Shown here: positions 1 through 9,476 of the stretch, in pieces | Numbering within the stretch: position 1 is the first letter of the stretch | Layout of the letters: each line of letters starts with the position of its first letter | Source: an uncultured Clostridia bacterium | GTDB taxonomy: Bacteria; Bacillota; Clostridia; UBA1381; UBA9506 | DNA: 64,000 bases | Reading direction: 5' to 3' | Assembly (NCBI GenBank): GCA_934438075.1 | Contig: CAKSBF010000012.1 | Location: 11,881 to 75,880 of the forward strand | The notes under the pieces: model-generated | Told to the model about the DNA's origin: nothing | Databases searched by the model: none | Seen by the model: only the letters and a program-made list of their open reading frames with translations | Translations under genes and position numbers: made by a program

Positions 1-1558
1 TATCAAAATAACCCTTGTCATAAAGTTTTACACGAACTGTGCCGCCCAGTCCCTTAGACTTGTCAATACCGAAAAGAACCGCATAAATACTCTGATTATC
101 AGCATTTGCAAATACCAGCGTTTCATTAATATCAATATAAAATTTATATGATTTTCCAAAAGCATCCTCCAGCTTGCAGCTGGAAAGATATTCATATTCC
201 AAGCCGTTAATAACCGCCGTTCCGTCTGAAGCCATATCCTCAAGATTTCCTTCAAAAATATCATCAGATAAAAAAATCATCATATCATCCGCCGTCTCGG
301 CTACGGTTATCACTTTACCTGCCGTCAGCAGGCTTTCGCTGACCGGACTCATATTTTTATCAAAAATACAAACCCTCTTTTCTGTATCTTTATATTGAAT
401 GTATGTAACAGCATCGCTGTTCTCCGCCACAAAAAGCTTATTGCCCGCCGTGCTGCTGATATAATAGCTCCGATAATCCCAAATTTTAACCACATCTATC
501 ACATCATCATTATTGTTGTCCAACAATTCCAATCTGCCGTAGGAAGGCAGCATGTCAGCATTGGTTGGGCCCAAAAGCGGCTGTGCGTTATATACATAAT
601 AAGCATCCGGCGCAATTTCCAAAGTCTTGGTTTTGTTTTCCTCTTCATAAACAACACGGTGCACGGTCGTTTCAGAACTTATATCTTTATTTGCAATGGT
701 ATAAACGGTATGATCTCTTTCTGCAATGGCAAATATTACATCGTCCTGTGTTAAATAAAAATCAACATATTTTCCCAAATCTGCAGGAGATATTTCCGAA
801 CGGATGCGGTATATCGTATCATCTATTTTCACAACATTTTTTCCGGAGGTACTTTTTCCGTAAATACTGCCAAAGCCGGCAGCACGGACTTGCCCCTGAT
901 GAGAGGTAAGATGAAAGGCCTTTTCCAAAAATGCTTCACCTTTTTGAAAAGAAATCTCCGTTTTGCCCTCTGCGTCGTAGGCAAGACTGTTAATATCAAG
1001 AATATGAGTAAATAGCATTTGATATATTACAGAGAACAACTCTCCTTTGGTAATAATGTTGTCGTCATTTATCTTTTTCAGAATTTTACTTTCCCGCGCC
1101 GCGGCCGCATAATATCCGTTCGGATAGCCGCCTTTCATCTGCGCATATTGTTCATAGCCTAAAAGAGTCACTACCATCTTGACTAATTCATTGCAGGTAA
1201 TTCTCTCATCCGGATGGAACATTTTGTCTGCAGAGTCCGACAAAACCCCGTTAATTTTGAGATACCACACGGCCTCAAAAGCCGGGTGTCCGGCATCTAC
1301 ATCTAGAAAAACCTGAAAAGCCTCCTCAGGCTGTCCCTCCGCATGAGAAGCTTCTGATAAATACCGCGCCGCCTCTGCTCTGGTAAGCGGCGTATCTACC
1401 ACAGAATGATTGACATTTGAAATACCTATTTTTGTTAAAAAATCAATTTCTTTGGAATAATCATATTTTGCTTTTTCCGTATCGGCACTTGTCGTGATCG
1501 GCGTGCCAAGCATACAAAAAATCATCGCCAGGCACAAAAGCTTCTTCATAAATTTCAT
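1..1558 (-). CDS. S-layer-homology type secreted protein, C-terminus cut off by the window edge
   Basis: The reading frame starts at an ATG at 1558 (GGGGAGG 12 bases upstream) and stays open to base 1, so only the first ~519 residues are seen. A signal peptide comes first (MKFMKKLLCLAMIFCMLGTP, cleavage near TSADT). Residues ~30-170 resemble SLH repeats: LTRAEAARYL, then FHPDERITCNEL and a GGYPNGYYAAAA motif. The rest is predicted beta-rich with no catalytic motif I recognise. It belongs to the same family as the protein at 35140-37779, which has the same order: signal peptide, SLH-like repeat, a GGYPxGY motif and a long beta-rich region. The gene lies 18 bases behind the giant Ig/SLH gene and its ribosome site overlaps that gene's stop, so the two are co-transcribed. 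A role as a cell-surface structural or glycan-binding protein is inference. Confidence 0.8.
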   Translation of the reverse strand, partial: MKFMKKLLCLAMIFCMLGTPITTSADTEKAKYDYSKEIDFLTKIGISNVNHSVVDTPLTRAEAARYLSEASHAEGQPEEAFQVFLDVDAGHPAFEAVWYLKINGVLSDSADKMFHPDERITCNELVKMVVTLLGYEQYAQMKGGYPNGYYAAAARESKILKKINDDNIITKGELFSVIYQMLFTHILDINSLAYDAEGKTEISFQKGEAFLEKAFHLTSHQGQVRAAGFGSIYGKSTSGKNVVKIDDTIYRIRSEISPADLGKYVDFYLTQDDVIFAIAERDHTVYTIANKDISSETTVHRVVYEEENKTKTLEIAPDAYYVYNAQPLLGPTNADMLPSYGRLELLDNNNDDVIDVVKIWDYRSYYISSTAGNKLFVAENSDAVTYIQYKDTEKRVCIFDKNMSPVSESLLTAGKVITVAETADDMMIFLSDDIFEGNLEDMASDGTAVINGLEYEYLSSCKLEDAFGKSYKFYIDINETLVFANADNQSIYAVLFGIDKSKGLGGTVRVKLYDKGYFD

Positions 1559-1576
1559 GACTGCTCACATCCTCCC

Positions 1577-4500
1577 CTACTGATGAATTCTCGACAAGAT
1601 CGCCGCCATTTCTGCTCTGGTTACATTTTCTTTCGGACAAAACCGATTATCATCTCTGCCATTAATAATATTCTCGGCGCTGAGTGTCTCTACAGCAGAA
1701 AGCGCCCAGTCACTGATTTGCTCTGCGTCGCTAAAAACAGAACCTTCTTTTGCCGACAGCTGAAACATTCTTGCAATCATCACAGCCATTTCCTCCCTGG
1801 TAATGTTCGACTGCGGATGAAAACAGCTGCCGTCTCCTAAAACATATCGCTTGTCAAAAGCCTTTTGAACATACGGCGCAAACCAATCCTCCGACTTTAC
1901 ATCCTCAAAGGCATCCGCATAAGCAACGGTATTTTCCTTTTTATATTTCAAAGCCGCACATATAAATTCAGCCCTTGTCACCGGTTTTTCAGGCAAAAAT
2001 GTGCCGTTGCTAAAGCCTGTCAGTACTTTTTGATTCGTCAGCTCCGCTATGGCATCATACGCCCAATGCGTTTCGTCAACATCCCGATAAACAATCGCAA
2101 TGGTCGGGCTAATATCATCTTGCTTGTCCAGCCCGCCGATTTTAACGCCGGAACCGCCGGAGGAACCTGAGCCCTTCCCGCCATGCTGAGAATCGGATTG
2201 ACCTGCAGACGGAACACGGTACGCAGGACTCATCACACTTTCACCCGTCTCGTACCGATTTCCCGGAGTTACAGCAACTTTAATATATTTTCCTTCATAT
2301 CCATCCGATTGAAAATTTTTTGCAGTTTGACCGGAAATCGGCTGGTATGCCCCGTTTTCACTGTCTGAACAATACCACTGAAAGCGTGTTGCCGTGTCCT
2401 CATCCTTATCTTCATCCTCATAATGATAAGAAGCTGTTATTCCGTTGTCGTTTCTTACATTTACAAAACTGACTCTGCAAACACTGCCAATTAAATTATA
2501 TACCGAGACCTCCTCAAACATTTCACCGCTTACGGAAAATGCCTGAATTGTATCCGCAGCAATATTGTCTGCAACAATTTTCCCATCAAAATAAATACTT
2601 ATCTTTCCATTGCACTTTAAAATTTCAAAAAGATGCGTTCCGCGAGTCCGGGCGGCGGTATAATCGCCAATTTGATAATTTTTTCCTGATGTTTTGATTG
2701 CAAGACTGTTGTCTTGGGAAACAACGGACATGTTTTTCAATAAATCATCTATTACCAACACCTTCATGACCGCATCGCGTGCACTGAAATCAAGCTTGTT
2801 CTCCGTCAGAGTGTCTGCGTCCTGCTTGGACATGTAAAAATAAACAGGCGCCTCCGCTTTAAACTGATTGGTACCGTTATCGCCGTTCGTATTGGTAACG
2901 TTAGGATCTGTATAAACTGCTTTGATAAACGCCAAACCTCTGTCCCTTGAAACTATCTTGCCGTTTTCATCAATTGTAAAAATCTTTTTATCAGATGAGG
3001 AATAAGCCGTATGGTCATCAGAAAGCGTATAGATATTGCCCGTCTGCGTCTCACCCTTCAGTGCGACATGTCCTTCGCCGTTCGCTTTGATAAATCTTTC
3101 CTCCGAAAAGAATACATCACAATATACTCCACCCATGAAAAATATCAATTCCGGCGGCTGCAACTGCGCCAAACCTGTTCTGATATTGTGAAAAGCAATT
3201 TGATATTGTGTCTCCTCCGTCAGAGGCGTATGAAAAATAATTTTTGTTTTCTTATTACCATCGTGTTCTACAGTAAAATTGGTATATGGCTGTACGATCT
3301 TCTCCCTCGTTGCAGTAATGCTAAGGTTGGACATATCCAAAGTTTCTATCGGATAATTCCACAAAAGTGTTATTTCCTCAACATTATATAAATCTCTTGC
3401 CTGAAAAGGAACAGACGCGCTATATGCAACATCTGATAGCTTTGTTTGATAGCATACTACATTGTCAATCGCCAGCAAATCAGAATCCTTTGCCCCCGAA
3501 CCGAGCGCTGAAAGCGCAAAGGTGCCTGTCTGTCGGTTTAATTCAGACAATTCAACCGGTATAACCGTCTCCTGCGAATATAAGAGCTTATTTTCTTCCT
3601 CCGTATTGATTTTTCTGACCGACATCATAAGATTGTTTTCCAGCATAGAAGCAGAAACCCTCAAGTCACTGCTGCCAAATTCTTTTTTATTTCCGGTCAC
3701 TTTAAGGTTTTCCGCACCGATTCTCTGTACCGTTTTATCGGACAATATGTAAGAAGTGTTTGCCTCAATAGTAGAAATCGTTGCCGCCTGTTTTCCGTCA
3801 TATTGCCACATTACCTGCGTATCGGTCGAGGACAGAAAATACACATAAAAATTTTCTGCGGCAAAACCACTCTGCTCACGCAAATAATCAAACTCAACCG
3901 TATAATCTTTCCAGCTGCCATACTCTGCACTCTGTGCAATGTAGCCCAGGGAGGCCTCTGGAGAGCCTCCGGCATTCAATATCAAGAGATTCTCCTCCGG
4001 GTTAGCAATGTTGCTGTCAGCATACTTTTTCGGGTCTCTGCGGTTCTGCGAAAATCTTTTGTATGCCCCCGGGTCTGAAAAATCCTCACTCATAAGCATT
4101 TCAAACATAATATTTTTTTGATACACCATATTCTCCGTTACAAGTGTAACAATATATTGCTTAGATAAATCAAGCGGAGTTTCCGGAATAATGTCCACTC
4201 TGTTTTCCTCAGCATCCGCACTAACCGTTGCCTCAAACACCTTTTCCGCGGTCATCCCGTCCGAAAAATATGCTTCAACCGGTGTTATGGCTTCTGCAAA
4301 GAAAAATGATATCTTCTCCCTGTTTCCCTGTGCCTTTTTAACAGGCAGATATGCTTTTATGGTCACCGTTTTAACAAGCTGGTTTCCGAGAGCAGGATCA
4401 ACAAAGACGATTCTTATCCCGGCGCTGCCTTGACTGTGCGCCGTCATTTTTCCTTTGTTGTCTACAGAAATCACTGTTTCATCGTCAGAAGAAAATGCAA

Positions 4501-5917
4501 GAGCATCACCGGAAAGCTCTAGCCTCTTGCCGCTTTGCGTAATACCGAACACCGTAATACTGCTGTCTTCTCCAACTGCAATATTTTCCTCCGTGCATTG
4601 TACGGCAATATCCTGATAAATGCCTCCTGTCTGAAAGGTGAATGCGGGCAATGTCAGCTCGTCTCCGTCAACAGAAACTCCCTGAAAGCGCACGCTGTAT
4701 TCAGCCTCGCCGCTTAATCCATGAGGAAAAGCAATTGTTAACACATTATCCTGCTGTGACAAGGTGAAATCTGTAAATGCCCCTCCATTTTCGTTCATAT
4801 CAACAGCAGCAGAAGTAATATTAAATATACTTCTCCACTCAAAGTTGATCCGTTTCACATCATACAGATTTTTTTCTCCGCTTTGAATAATTTTTTCAGT
4901 ATCATTAATTGATACTTTTTTGTAAGCATAGCTTCTTATTTTTGAAAAATCATAGGAATAACCTCTTGTTTCCAAAACATCGGCATATCGGTTTGCAAGC
5001 ATAACAGTGTCCATATCGGCTACCGAGATTTCATGTTCCAAAAGCATTTCTGCCTCCTGGACCTTTTCCATTAGTCTCGCATTTTTAAGTTCATCCTGCG
5101 CGGCGGAATACACCGCCATATGATACTCGTTATCAAATGCAATCTCTGCCGAAACCGGAATCTTATTCTGATTCAGTTTCACTTCATAAAGCTGCACACC
5201 AACAGTTTGACTTTCCTGGCTCACAACTGCTGCAGCGCTTCCCTCCGCCGCCTGCAACTTATAGGTAGTATAACCGGTATCCTTCAAACTGACCAGGCGA
5301 AAATCCTCATGTGCCCACACAACATCTCCCGATGCGTCCTTCTGCATAGCATGTTTTTGCAAATCATTGGGATTGTTATAAACAGCCTGTGCATATCGGC
5401 TGCCATTGATGGTAATCTGTTCCGTACTGTTGTCCGAATAACGGATGTCAACCGTCGGCGAGCCGCCCACTTCAAATTTTAACGCAAGGAAAAGCGATTC
5501 CGTAAACGTCTGTTCCAGATTTATAGTAAACGATTTTTGTTTCTTGTTGCTGATAACTACCGCGTCCAAGCCATTATTTTCGTTCGGGAGCATGGCATAG
5601 GTTTTGCCTGTACTCTCCCTTTTAGATGCAGAAATATCCCATAACTGCTCCTGAAATGAGATTGCCCCGTCCTTGATAAGCGCACTTTTTGTAACACCGC
5701 CATACTGACCATAGTTAACCTCCAGACCGGAAAACCATGTATCAGAGTTTAATGTTTCACCCGCTGCGTCAATTAACGTATCAGCATTTAAAACATCCGA
5801 AAGGTCGATATTATGAAACTCTCCGTCTGCCTGCATCGTATCCGCACAAACAAACCCCGTAAAAAGGGATAAGTTTATCATAAAGGAAAATAAAACTGCC
5901 ACTATCTTTTTTACCAT
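1577..5917 (-). CDS. giant secreted Ig-like/SLH surface protein (1446 aa)
   Basis: Start ATG follows TAAGGAGG by six bases. Residues 1-26 are a signal peptide (hydrophobic core then VCADT). Two Big_2-type Ig-like domains lie near residues 435-525 and 930-1020, each beginning G-x-Y-x-D-(I/V) and containing a S-S-D-(D/K) strand motif. SbsA-like Ig segments and LamG-like regions lie between them. A Gly/Ser-rich linker near residue 1250 (GGKGSGSSGGSG) leads to three SLH repeats at ~1273-1446, with TRAEF, TREEM and TRAEM motifs, so the protein is expected to bind secondary cell-wall polymer. It follows the binding-lipoprotein gene after 58 bases and is in the same operon as an ABC importer and two-component system. 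No catalytic domain is recognised; a surface glycan-binding scaffold is the likeliest role (inference). Confidence 0.85.
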   Translation of the reverse strand: MVKKIVAVLFSFMINLSLFTGFVCADTMQADGEFHNIDLSDVLNADTLIDAAGETLNSDTWFSGLEVNYGQYGGVTKSALIKDGAISFQEQLWDISASKRESTGKTYAMLPNENNGLDAVVISNKKQKSFTINLEQTFTESLFLALKFEVGGSPTVDIRYSDNSTEQITINGSRYAQAVYNNPNDLQKHAMQKDASGDVVWAHEDFRLVSLKDTGYTTYKLQAAEGSAAAVVSQESQTVGVQLYEVKLNQNKIPVSAEIAFDNEYHMAVYSAAQDELKNARLMEKVQEAEMLLEHEISVADMDTVMLANRYADVLETRGYSYDFSKIRSYAYKKVSINDTEKIIQSGEKNLYDVKRINFEWRSIFNITSAAVDMNENGGAFTDFTLSQQDNVLTIAFPHGLSGEAEYSVRFQGVSVDGDELTLPAFTFQTGGIYQDIAVQCTEENIAVGEDSSITVFGITQSGKRLELSGDALAFSSDDETVISVDNKGKMTAHSQGSAGIRIVFVDPALGNQLVKTVTIKAYLPVKKAQGNREKISFFFAEAITPVEAYFSDGMTAEKVFEATVSADAEENRVDIIPETPLDLSKQYIVTLVTENMVYQKNIMFEMLMSEDFSDPGAYKRFSQNRRDPKKYADSNIANPEENLLILNAGGSPEASLGYIAQSAEYGSWKDYTVEFDYLREQSGFAAENFYVYFLSSTDTQVMWQYDGKQAATISTIEANTSYILSDKTVQRIGAENLKVTGNKKEFGSSDLRVSASMLENNLMMSVRKINTEEENKLLYSQETVIPVELSELNRQTGTFALSALGSGAKDSDLLAIDNVVCYQTKLSDVAYSASVPFQARDLYNVEEITLLWNYPIETLDMSNLSITATREKIVQPYTNFTVEHDGNKKTKIIFHTPLTEETQYQIAFHNIRTGLAQLQPPELIFFMGGVYCDVFFSEERFIKANGEGHVALKGETQTGNIYTLSDDHTAYSSSDKKIFTIDENGKIVSRDRGLAFIKAVYTDPNVTNTNGDNGTNQFKAEAPVYFYMSKQDADTLTENKLDFSARDAVMKVLVIDDLLKNMSVVSQDNSLAIKTSGKNYQIGDYTAARTRGTHLFEILKCNGKISIYFDGKIVADNIAADTIQAFSVSGEMFEEVSVYNLIGSVCRVSFVNVRNDNGITASYHYEDEDKDEDTATRFQWYCSDSENGAYQPISGQTAKNFQSDGYEGKYIKVAVTPGNRYETGESVMSPAYRVPSAGQSDSQHGGKGSGSSGGSGVKIGGLDKQDDISPTIAIVYRDVDETHWAYDAIAELTNQKVLTGFSNGTFLPEKPVTRAEFICAALKYKKENTVAYADAFEDVKSEDWFAPYVQKAFDKRYVLGDGSCFHPQSNITREEMAVMIARMFQLSAKEGSVFSDAEQISDWALSAVETLSAENIINGRDDNRFCPKENVTRAEMAAILSRIHQ

Positions 5918-5975
5918 TTTTTCCTCCTTAAAACGAATGAAGAAATTCTTCCGTAAAGAAGCTGCTTACTTCTCA

Positions 5976-7469
5976 TCATTTCTTGTCTTTCAGAAAACTA
6001 TCCACCTGTTTCTGGAAATCATCAATAATTTTTTGCTCGCCGGCATTATTGCTTTCCGCTTCATATTCCTTATAGGCAGATTCCCAATCAGCATACACTC
6101 CCGCCAACAGCGGTTCAAAATATTTTTCGCGCACATATGTAACTTGTGTAAGATAATCTGACACATTAGTATCATCAAGGTAAAATCCAATCAAAGGTGA
6201 ACGGAAATCCGATTTGTTTGACTCGTCAAAAACCCATTTTTTATACTCATCCGGCTCTGATGGGCAGTTATACGCCAACTGTGTGTTTCCAACAATCCAT
6301 TTAAAAAGACCATAAGCATCATTTACGCTTCCTTGCAGCGAATATGGGGTTTTAATTCTATCTTCTCCGACCTTCTCATAATGAACGCCTTCTATTCCAA
6401 AAACAAGCAAATTGTACAATTCTTTGTCTGTCTGCAATAAATTTAAAATCTGCATCGCTTTGTCCGGGTCCGCGCACTTCGCCATGAGCGATGTACCACC
6501 TGCGCTGTTTCTGTAGCCTATATAGTCCTTTTCGTAATACGGAACAACGATAACTTCATATCCATATTCCCCGCTGAGCTGTTCTTGGATAAACGGTGTG
6601 TATCCGACATCCCAGAAAGGAACTCCGTCTATTTGTCCTTTATAATCAACCGTGTTGGTCAGCGCATCCTTCTTAATATATCCCTTTTGTGCCCATCTCG
6701 CACTGACCTCATAATGCATCCGGGAATTTTCGGTCAAAGCGTAGTTCTGAACCTTACAGCTCTCATCTCCATACTCTATCGAATAAGGGAAAATTAACTC
6801 CTCCCAGCCTCTGGCATTAATGGTTTTTACCGAACCGTTGAACTGATATCCTGCGGCACTGAGATCATCCATATATTTTTCCAAAATATCGTACATTTCC
6901 TTTGTATCGTGCGGCGAAGAATACAGTGCCTTTTTAAATGCCTCTAAATCAAGATATTTCTCTGCCTGTTCTTTAAAGAAAACCACTCCGCGCAATACCG
7001 CACACATCTGATAGGACGGAATACCATAAGTTTTGCCGTCCACCTTCTGATAATCCATAAACCAATCAGGAAGTACACTTAAAGTTTCCTTGCCATATTG
7101 CTGCAGTAAATCATCCAACGGAAGAAAGCTTCCGTTCTTTACCTCCGAATGAAAATTTAATCCATAATTTCCTACGATATCCATCTTTTCTCTTGCAGAA
7201 TTCATCAACAAGAACTTTTTAGAATATTCTGAAGGAGGAATAATCTCAAAGCTCATCTTTACCCCGGGAACCTTTTCGGAAAGTTTTTCATTAAATTTTT
7301 CCCAAACCAAATTGTCATCATCCTGCATTCCCGGTCCCATCATGACATACTTAAGTTCCACATTTTCTCCTGATGCTCTTTTGTTGTCAACACACCCGGA
7401 AAAAGCACCCGCAGTCAATGATATAACCGAAAGAAACAGTGCCAGCTTTTTAAAAATTTTCTTTGTCAT
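5976..7469 (-). CDS. ABC transporter substrate-binding lipoprotein (CUT1-type sugar importer)
   Basis: About 497 residues, family 1 extracellular solute-binding protein of the LplA/YtcQ type. The start chosen is ATG at 7469, preceded by GGAGAGGACT; an upstream in-frame ATG at 7502 lacks a ribosome site. The N-terminus MTKKIFKK leads into a lipobox FSGC with the lipidated Cys at residue 26. Typical family features follow: an early VPGVKMSFEI-like segment, and YKEYEAESNNAG near the C-terminus. It follows the two permease genes 7643-9453, so it delivers an oligosaccharide to them. Hairpins in the 173-base gap upstream may raise its expression over the permeases. The ligand cannot be read from sequence. 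Confidence 0.92.
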   Translation of the reverse strand: MTKKIFKKLALFLSVISLTAGAFSGCVDNKRASGENVELKYVMMGPGMQDDDNLVWEKFNEKLSEKVPGVKMSFEIIPPSEYSKKFLLMNSAREKMDIVGNYGLNFHSEVKNGSFLPLDDLLQQYGKETLSVLPDWFMDYQKVDGKTYGIPSYQMCAVLRGVVFFKEQAEKYLDLEAFKKALYSSPHDTKEMYDILEKYMDDLSAAGYQFNGSVKTINARGWEELIFPYSIEYGDESCKVQNYALTENSRMHYEVSARWAQKGYIKKDALTNTVDYKGQIDGVPFWDVGYTPFIQEQLSGEYGYEVIVVPYYEKDYIGYRNSAGGTSLMAKCADPDKAMQILNLLQTDKELYNLLVFGIEGVHYEKVGEDRIKTPYSLQGSVNDAYGLFKWIVGNTQLAYNCPSEPDEYKKWVFDESNKSDFRSPLIGFYLDDTNVSDYLTQVTYVREKYFEPLLAGVYADWESAYKEYEAESNNAGEQKIIDDFQKQVDSFLKDKK

Positions 7470-7484
7470 AGTCCTCTCCATTCC

Positions 7485-7527
7485 GCCGTTAAAGCAGCAC
7501 AAAGAAATAAAACGTGCTGTATACGGC
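7485..7527 (-). promoter_or_regulatory. Two-part inverted repeat just upstream of the binding-protein gene
   Basis: On the minus strand GCCGT...CAGCAC pairs with GTGCTG...ACGGC (plus coordinates 7485-7489, 7495-7500, 7514-7519, 7523-7527). It ends about 15 bases before the ATG at 7469, directly before the ribosome site. There is no U-tract, so it is not a terminator. An mRNA-stabilising or translation-modulating structure for the solute-binding protein is inferred. Confidence 0.4.
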
Positions 7528-7599
7528 TGTTTTTTATTAGTTTGTATTTACATCATCTCCGGCCATGCCGAAGTCTCCTGCTGTAACGGCAAAAATGAA

Positions 7600-7628
7600 C
7601 TTTATCGTTTGCATAAAAACGATAAAAG
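7600..7628 (-). promoter_or_regulatory. Hairpin between permease and binding-protein genes
   Basis: Arms ACTTTATCGTTT and AAACGATAAAAGT (plus strand) pair with one bulged base around a GCATAA loop. In the minus direction the stem is followed by a short U-rich stretch (TCATTTTT). It lies 15 bases after the permease stop and could act as a weak attenuator or as a 3'-end protecting structure that sets different levels for permease and binding protein. Confidence 0.4.
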
Positions 7629-7642
7629 TCTCCTTCACACCG

Positions 7643-8518
7643 TCATCCCTTTACGCTGCCAACCACCAGCCCCTTTGCAAAGTATTTCTGGAAGAACGGA
7701 AATACTACCATCATAGGACCCGCAGCCAGGACAGCTGTTGCATATTTCAAAGTTTCCGCCGGAAGCTGATTACCCACAAGCATCTCCATATTCGTACCTT
7801 GCATTTCCTTAATGTATGTTGCTTCATTAATAATTCTTTGCAGCAAATACTGCAGGGAATATAAATTGTTGTTTCTAATGTAAAGCAATGAGGTGTTCCA
7901 GTCATTCCACTTTGCCAACATTGTCAGAAATGCAATACAGGCAATAATTGGCTTGGAGAGCGGCAAAATAATTTTGGCATAAATCGTAAATTCACCCGCG
8001 CCATCCAGTTTTGCCGATTCCATAAGCGCAACAGGCAAATCCTTAAAATATGTCCTGAATAAAATAACATTCCACGCGCTCACAAGCCCCGGAAAAATAT
8101 AAATCCAAAAAGTATTTCCCAGTTTTAAATACTGTGTATTTAAAATATATGACGGAACCATTCCGCCCGAGAAAAACATAGTAATCAGCAAATAAATAAT
8201 AACAGATTTTTTATGCTTATAATAACTCACAGAAAGTGGATATGCCATAAGGGTTTGCACAAAAACGGAAAGCGCTGTTCCCACAACCGAATATAATATT
8301 GTTACCTTATAGGAAGCCAAAATCTGGTGCGAATTTCCGAAAGCCATTCTGTATGCATCCAAACTCCACGCACTGGGCAACAGCTTATAGCCTTCATTTA
8401 AAACAACGCTTTCGCTCGAAAAAGATACCGAAATCATCAGAAGGACGGGAACGACAAACGTCAGACTTAATAAGATTAACAACACATTTAAAAAGGTATA
8501 ACCAACTTTATTTTTCAT
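7643..8518 (-). CDS. carbohydrate ABC transporter permease (LplC/YtcP type)
   Basis: 291 residues with six predicted membrane spans, starting with a short cytoplasmic MKNKVGYTF and ending VVGSVKG, as is typical for the second permease of CUT1 importers. The EAA loop that docks the ATPase is visible as ESAKLDGAGEFTIYAKIILP near residues 165-185. Start ATG has an AAGGAGAGG site upstream. It lies 17 bases after the partner permease. No ATPase gene is nearby, so a shared MsmX-like ATPase elsewhere is expected. Confidence 0.93.
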   Translation of the reverse strand: MKNKVGYTFLNVLLILLSLTFVVPVLLMISVSFSSESVVLNEGYKLLPSAWSLDAYRMAFGNSHQILASYKVTILYSVVGTALSVFVQTLMAYPLSVSYYKHKKSVIIYLLITMFFSGGMVPSYILNTQYLKLGNTFWIYIFPGLVSAWNVILFRTYFKDLPVALMESAKLDGAGEFTIYAKIILPLSKPIIACIAFLTMLAKWNDWNTSLLYIRNNNLYSLQYLLQRIINEATYIKEMQGTNMEMLVGNQLPAETLKYATAVLAAGPMMVVFPFFQKYFAKGLVVGSVKG

Positions 8519-8535
8519 GGTTTTCTGTCCTCTCC

Positions 8536-9453
8536 TTAAAACATACTCTTGTCCGCATCTATTTTTTTAATCACCATATTGCTCCCCACAAGAAGTATCA
8601 CACCAACCAGCGACTGGAACAAACCCACCGCTGCGGTACGACCCATGCTCGTACCTTCCTGCAACGCTCTGAAAACATATGTATTGAAAATATCGGTTGT
8701 ATCGTATAAAAGAGCAACATTACGCGGTATCTGGTAAAACAGCCCGAAATCTCCGCCCAATGCATTACCCAGTCCCATGATAATCTGCAGGCAAATCAGT
8801 GAGGAAAGCTCCGGTAAAATAATATGAACAATTTGCTTTCGTTTGTTTGCACCATCTATCTTCGCCGCATCAAAGAGGCTGTCGTCAATGCCCACCATAG
8901 CTGCATAATACAAGAGACTTGCATAGCCGGTTCCTTTCCAAAGGTTGGTAATCGTGAGAATTACCGGCCAGTACTTGCTCTCTGAATACCACGAAATTGA
9001 TTCTTTTCCCAACGCTGTTAATATATTATTAAACACCCCTGTAGTCGGCGCCAAAAAAACATATACGATGTAAGAAACCAAGACCATTGACATAAATGTC
9101 GGCAAAATAGCAGTCGTCTGATAATATTTCAGCAACTTTGTGCTCCTAATGTTGTAACACATAATGGCGAAAAAGATGGCCGCTATATTGCCCGTTACCA
9201 AAAACAGCACCGAATAGCCTAACGTGTTTCGCATCAAGAGTCCAAAATCATCTGACATAAAGAAAAATTTAAAATTGTCCAAACCTACCCATTGACTCCC
9301 AAAAATACCCAAATTTGGATTAAAATTTTTAAATGCAATAATAACACCTGCCATAGGCAAATAATTAAATATTAAAACCAAAAGAAACCCCGGCAAAATC
9401 ATAAGATTAAGCTCCATGTTATCCCTCAGTTTCGTGTTTTTGTTTCTGCGCAT
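8536..9453 (-). CDS. sugar ABC transporter permease (LplB/YteP type)
   Basis: About 305 residues, six predicted membrane spans. The start chosen is ATG at 9453, ten bases after GGAGG; a TTG at 9462 is in frame but only one base from the ribosome site. N-terminal LMILPGFLLVLIFNYLPM and the EAA loop DAAKIDGANKRKQIVHIILP match the family. It pairs with the LplC-type permease 17 bases downstream and follows the histidine kinase gene by 23 bases, which suggests that the kinase controls this importer. Confidence 0.93.
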   Translation of the reverse strand: MRRNKNTKLRDNMELNLMILPGFLLVLIFNYLPMAGVIIAFKNFNPNLGIFGSQWVGLDNFKFFFMSDDFGLLMRNTLGYSVLFLVTGNIAAIFFAIMCYNIRSTKLLKYYQTTAILPTFMSMVLVSYIVYVFLAPTTGVFNNILTALGKESISWYSESKYWPVILTITNLWKGTGYASLLYYAAMVGIDDSLFDAAKIDGANKRKQIVHIILPELSSLICLQIIMGLGNALGGDFGLFYQIPRNVALLYDTTDIFNTYVFRALQEGTSMGRTAAVGLFQSLVGVILLVGSNMVIKKIDADKSMF

Positions 9454-9476
9454 GCTTCTCAAGCCTCCATTACATT

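Noticed and set aside
28..264. Minus-strand open frame of 78 codons at the left edge
   Set aside because: It lies in another frame of the truncated S-layer-like gene, whose own frame is continuous to base 1 from a good start at 1558.
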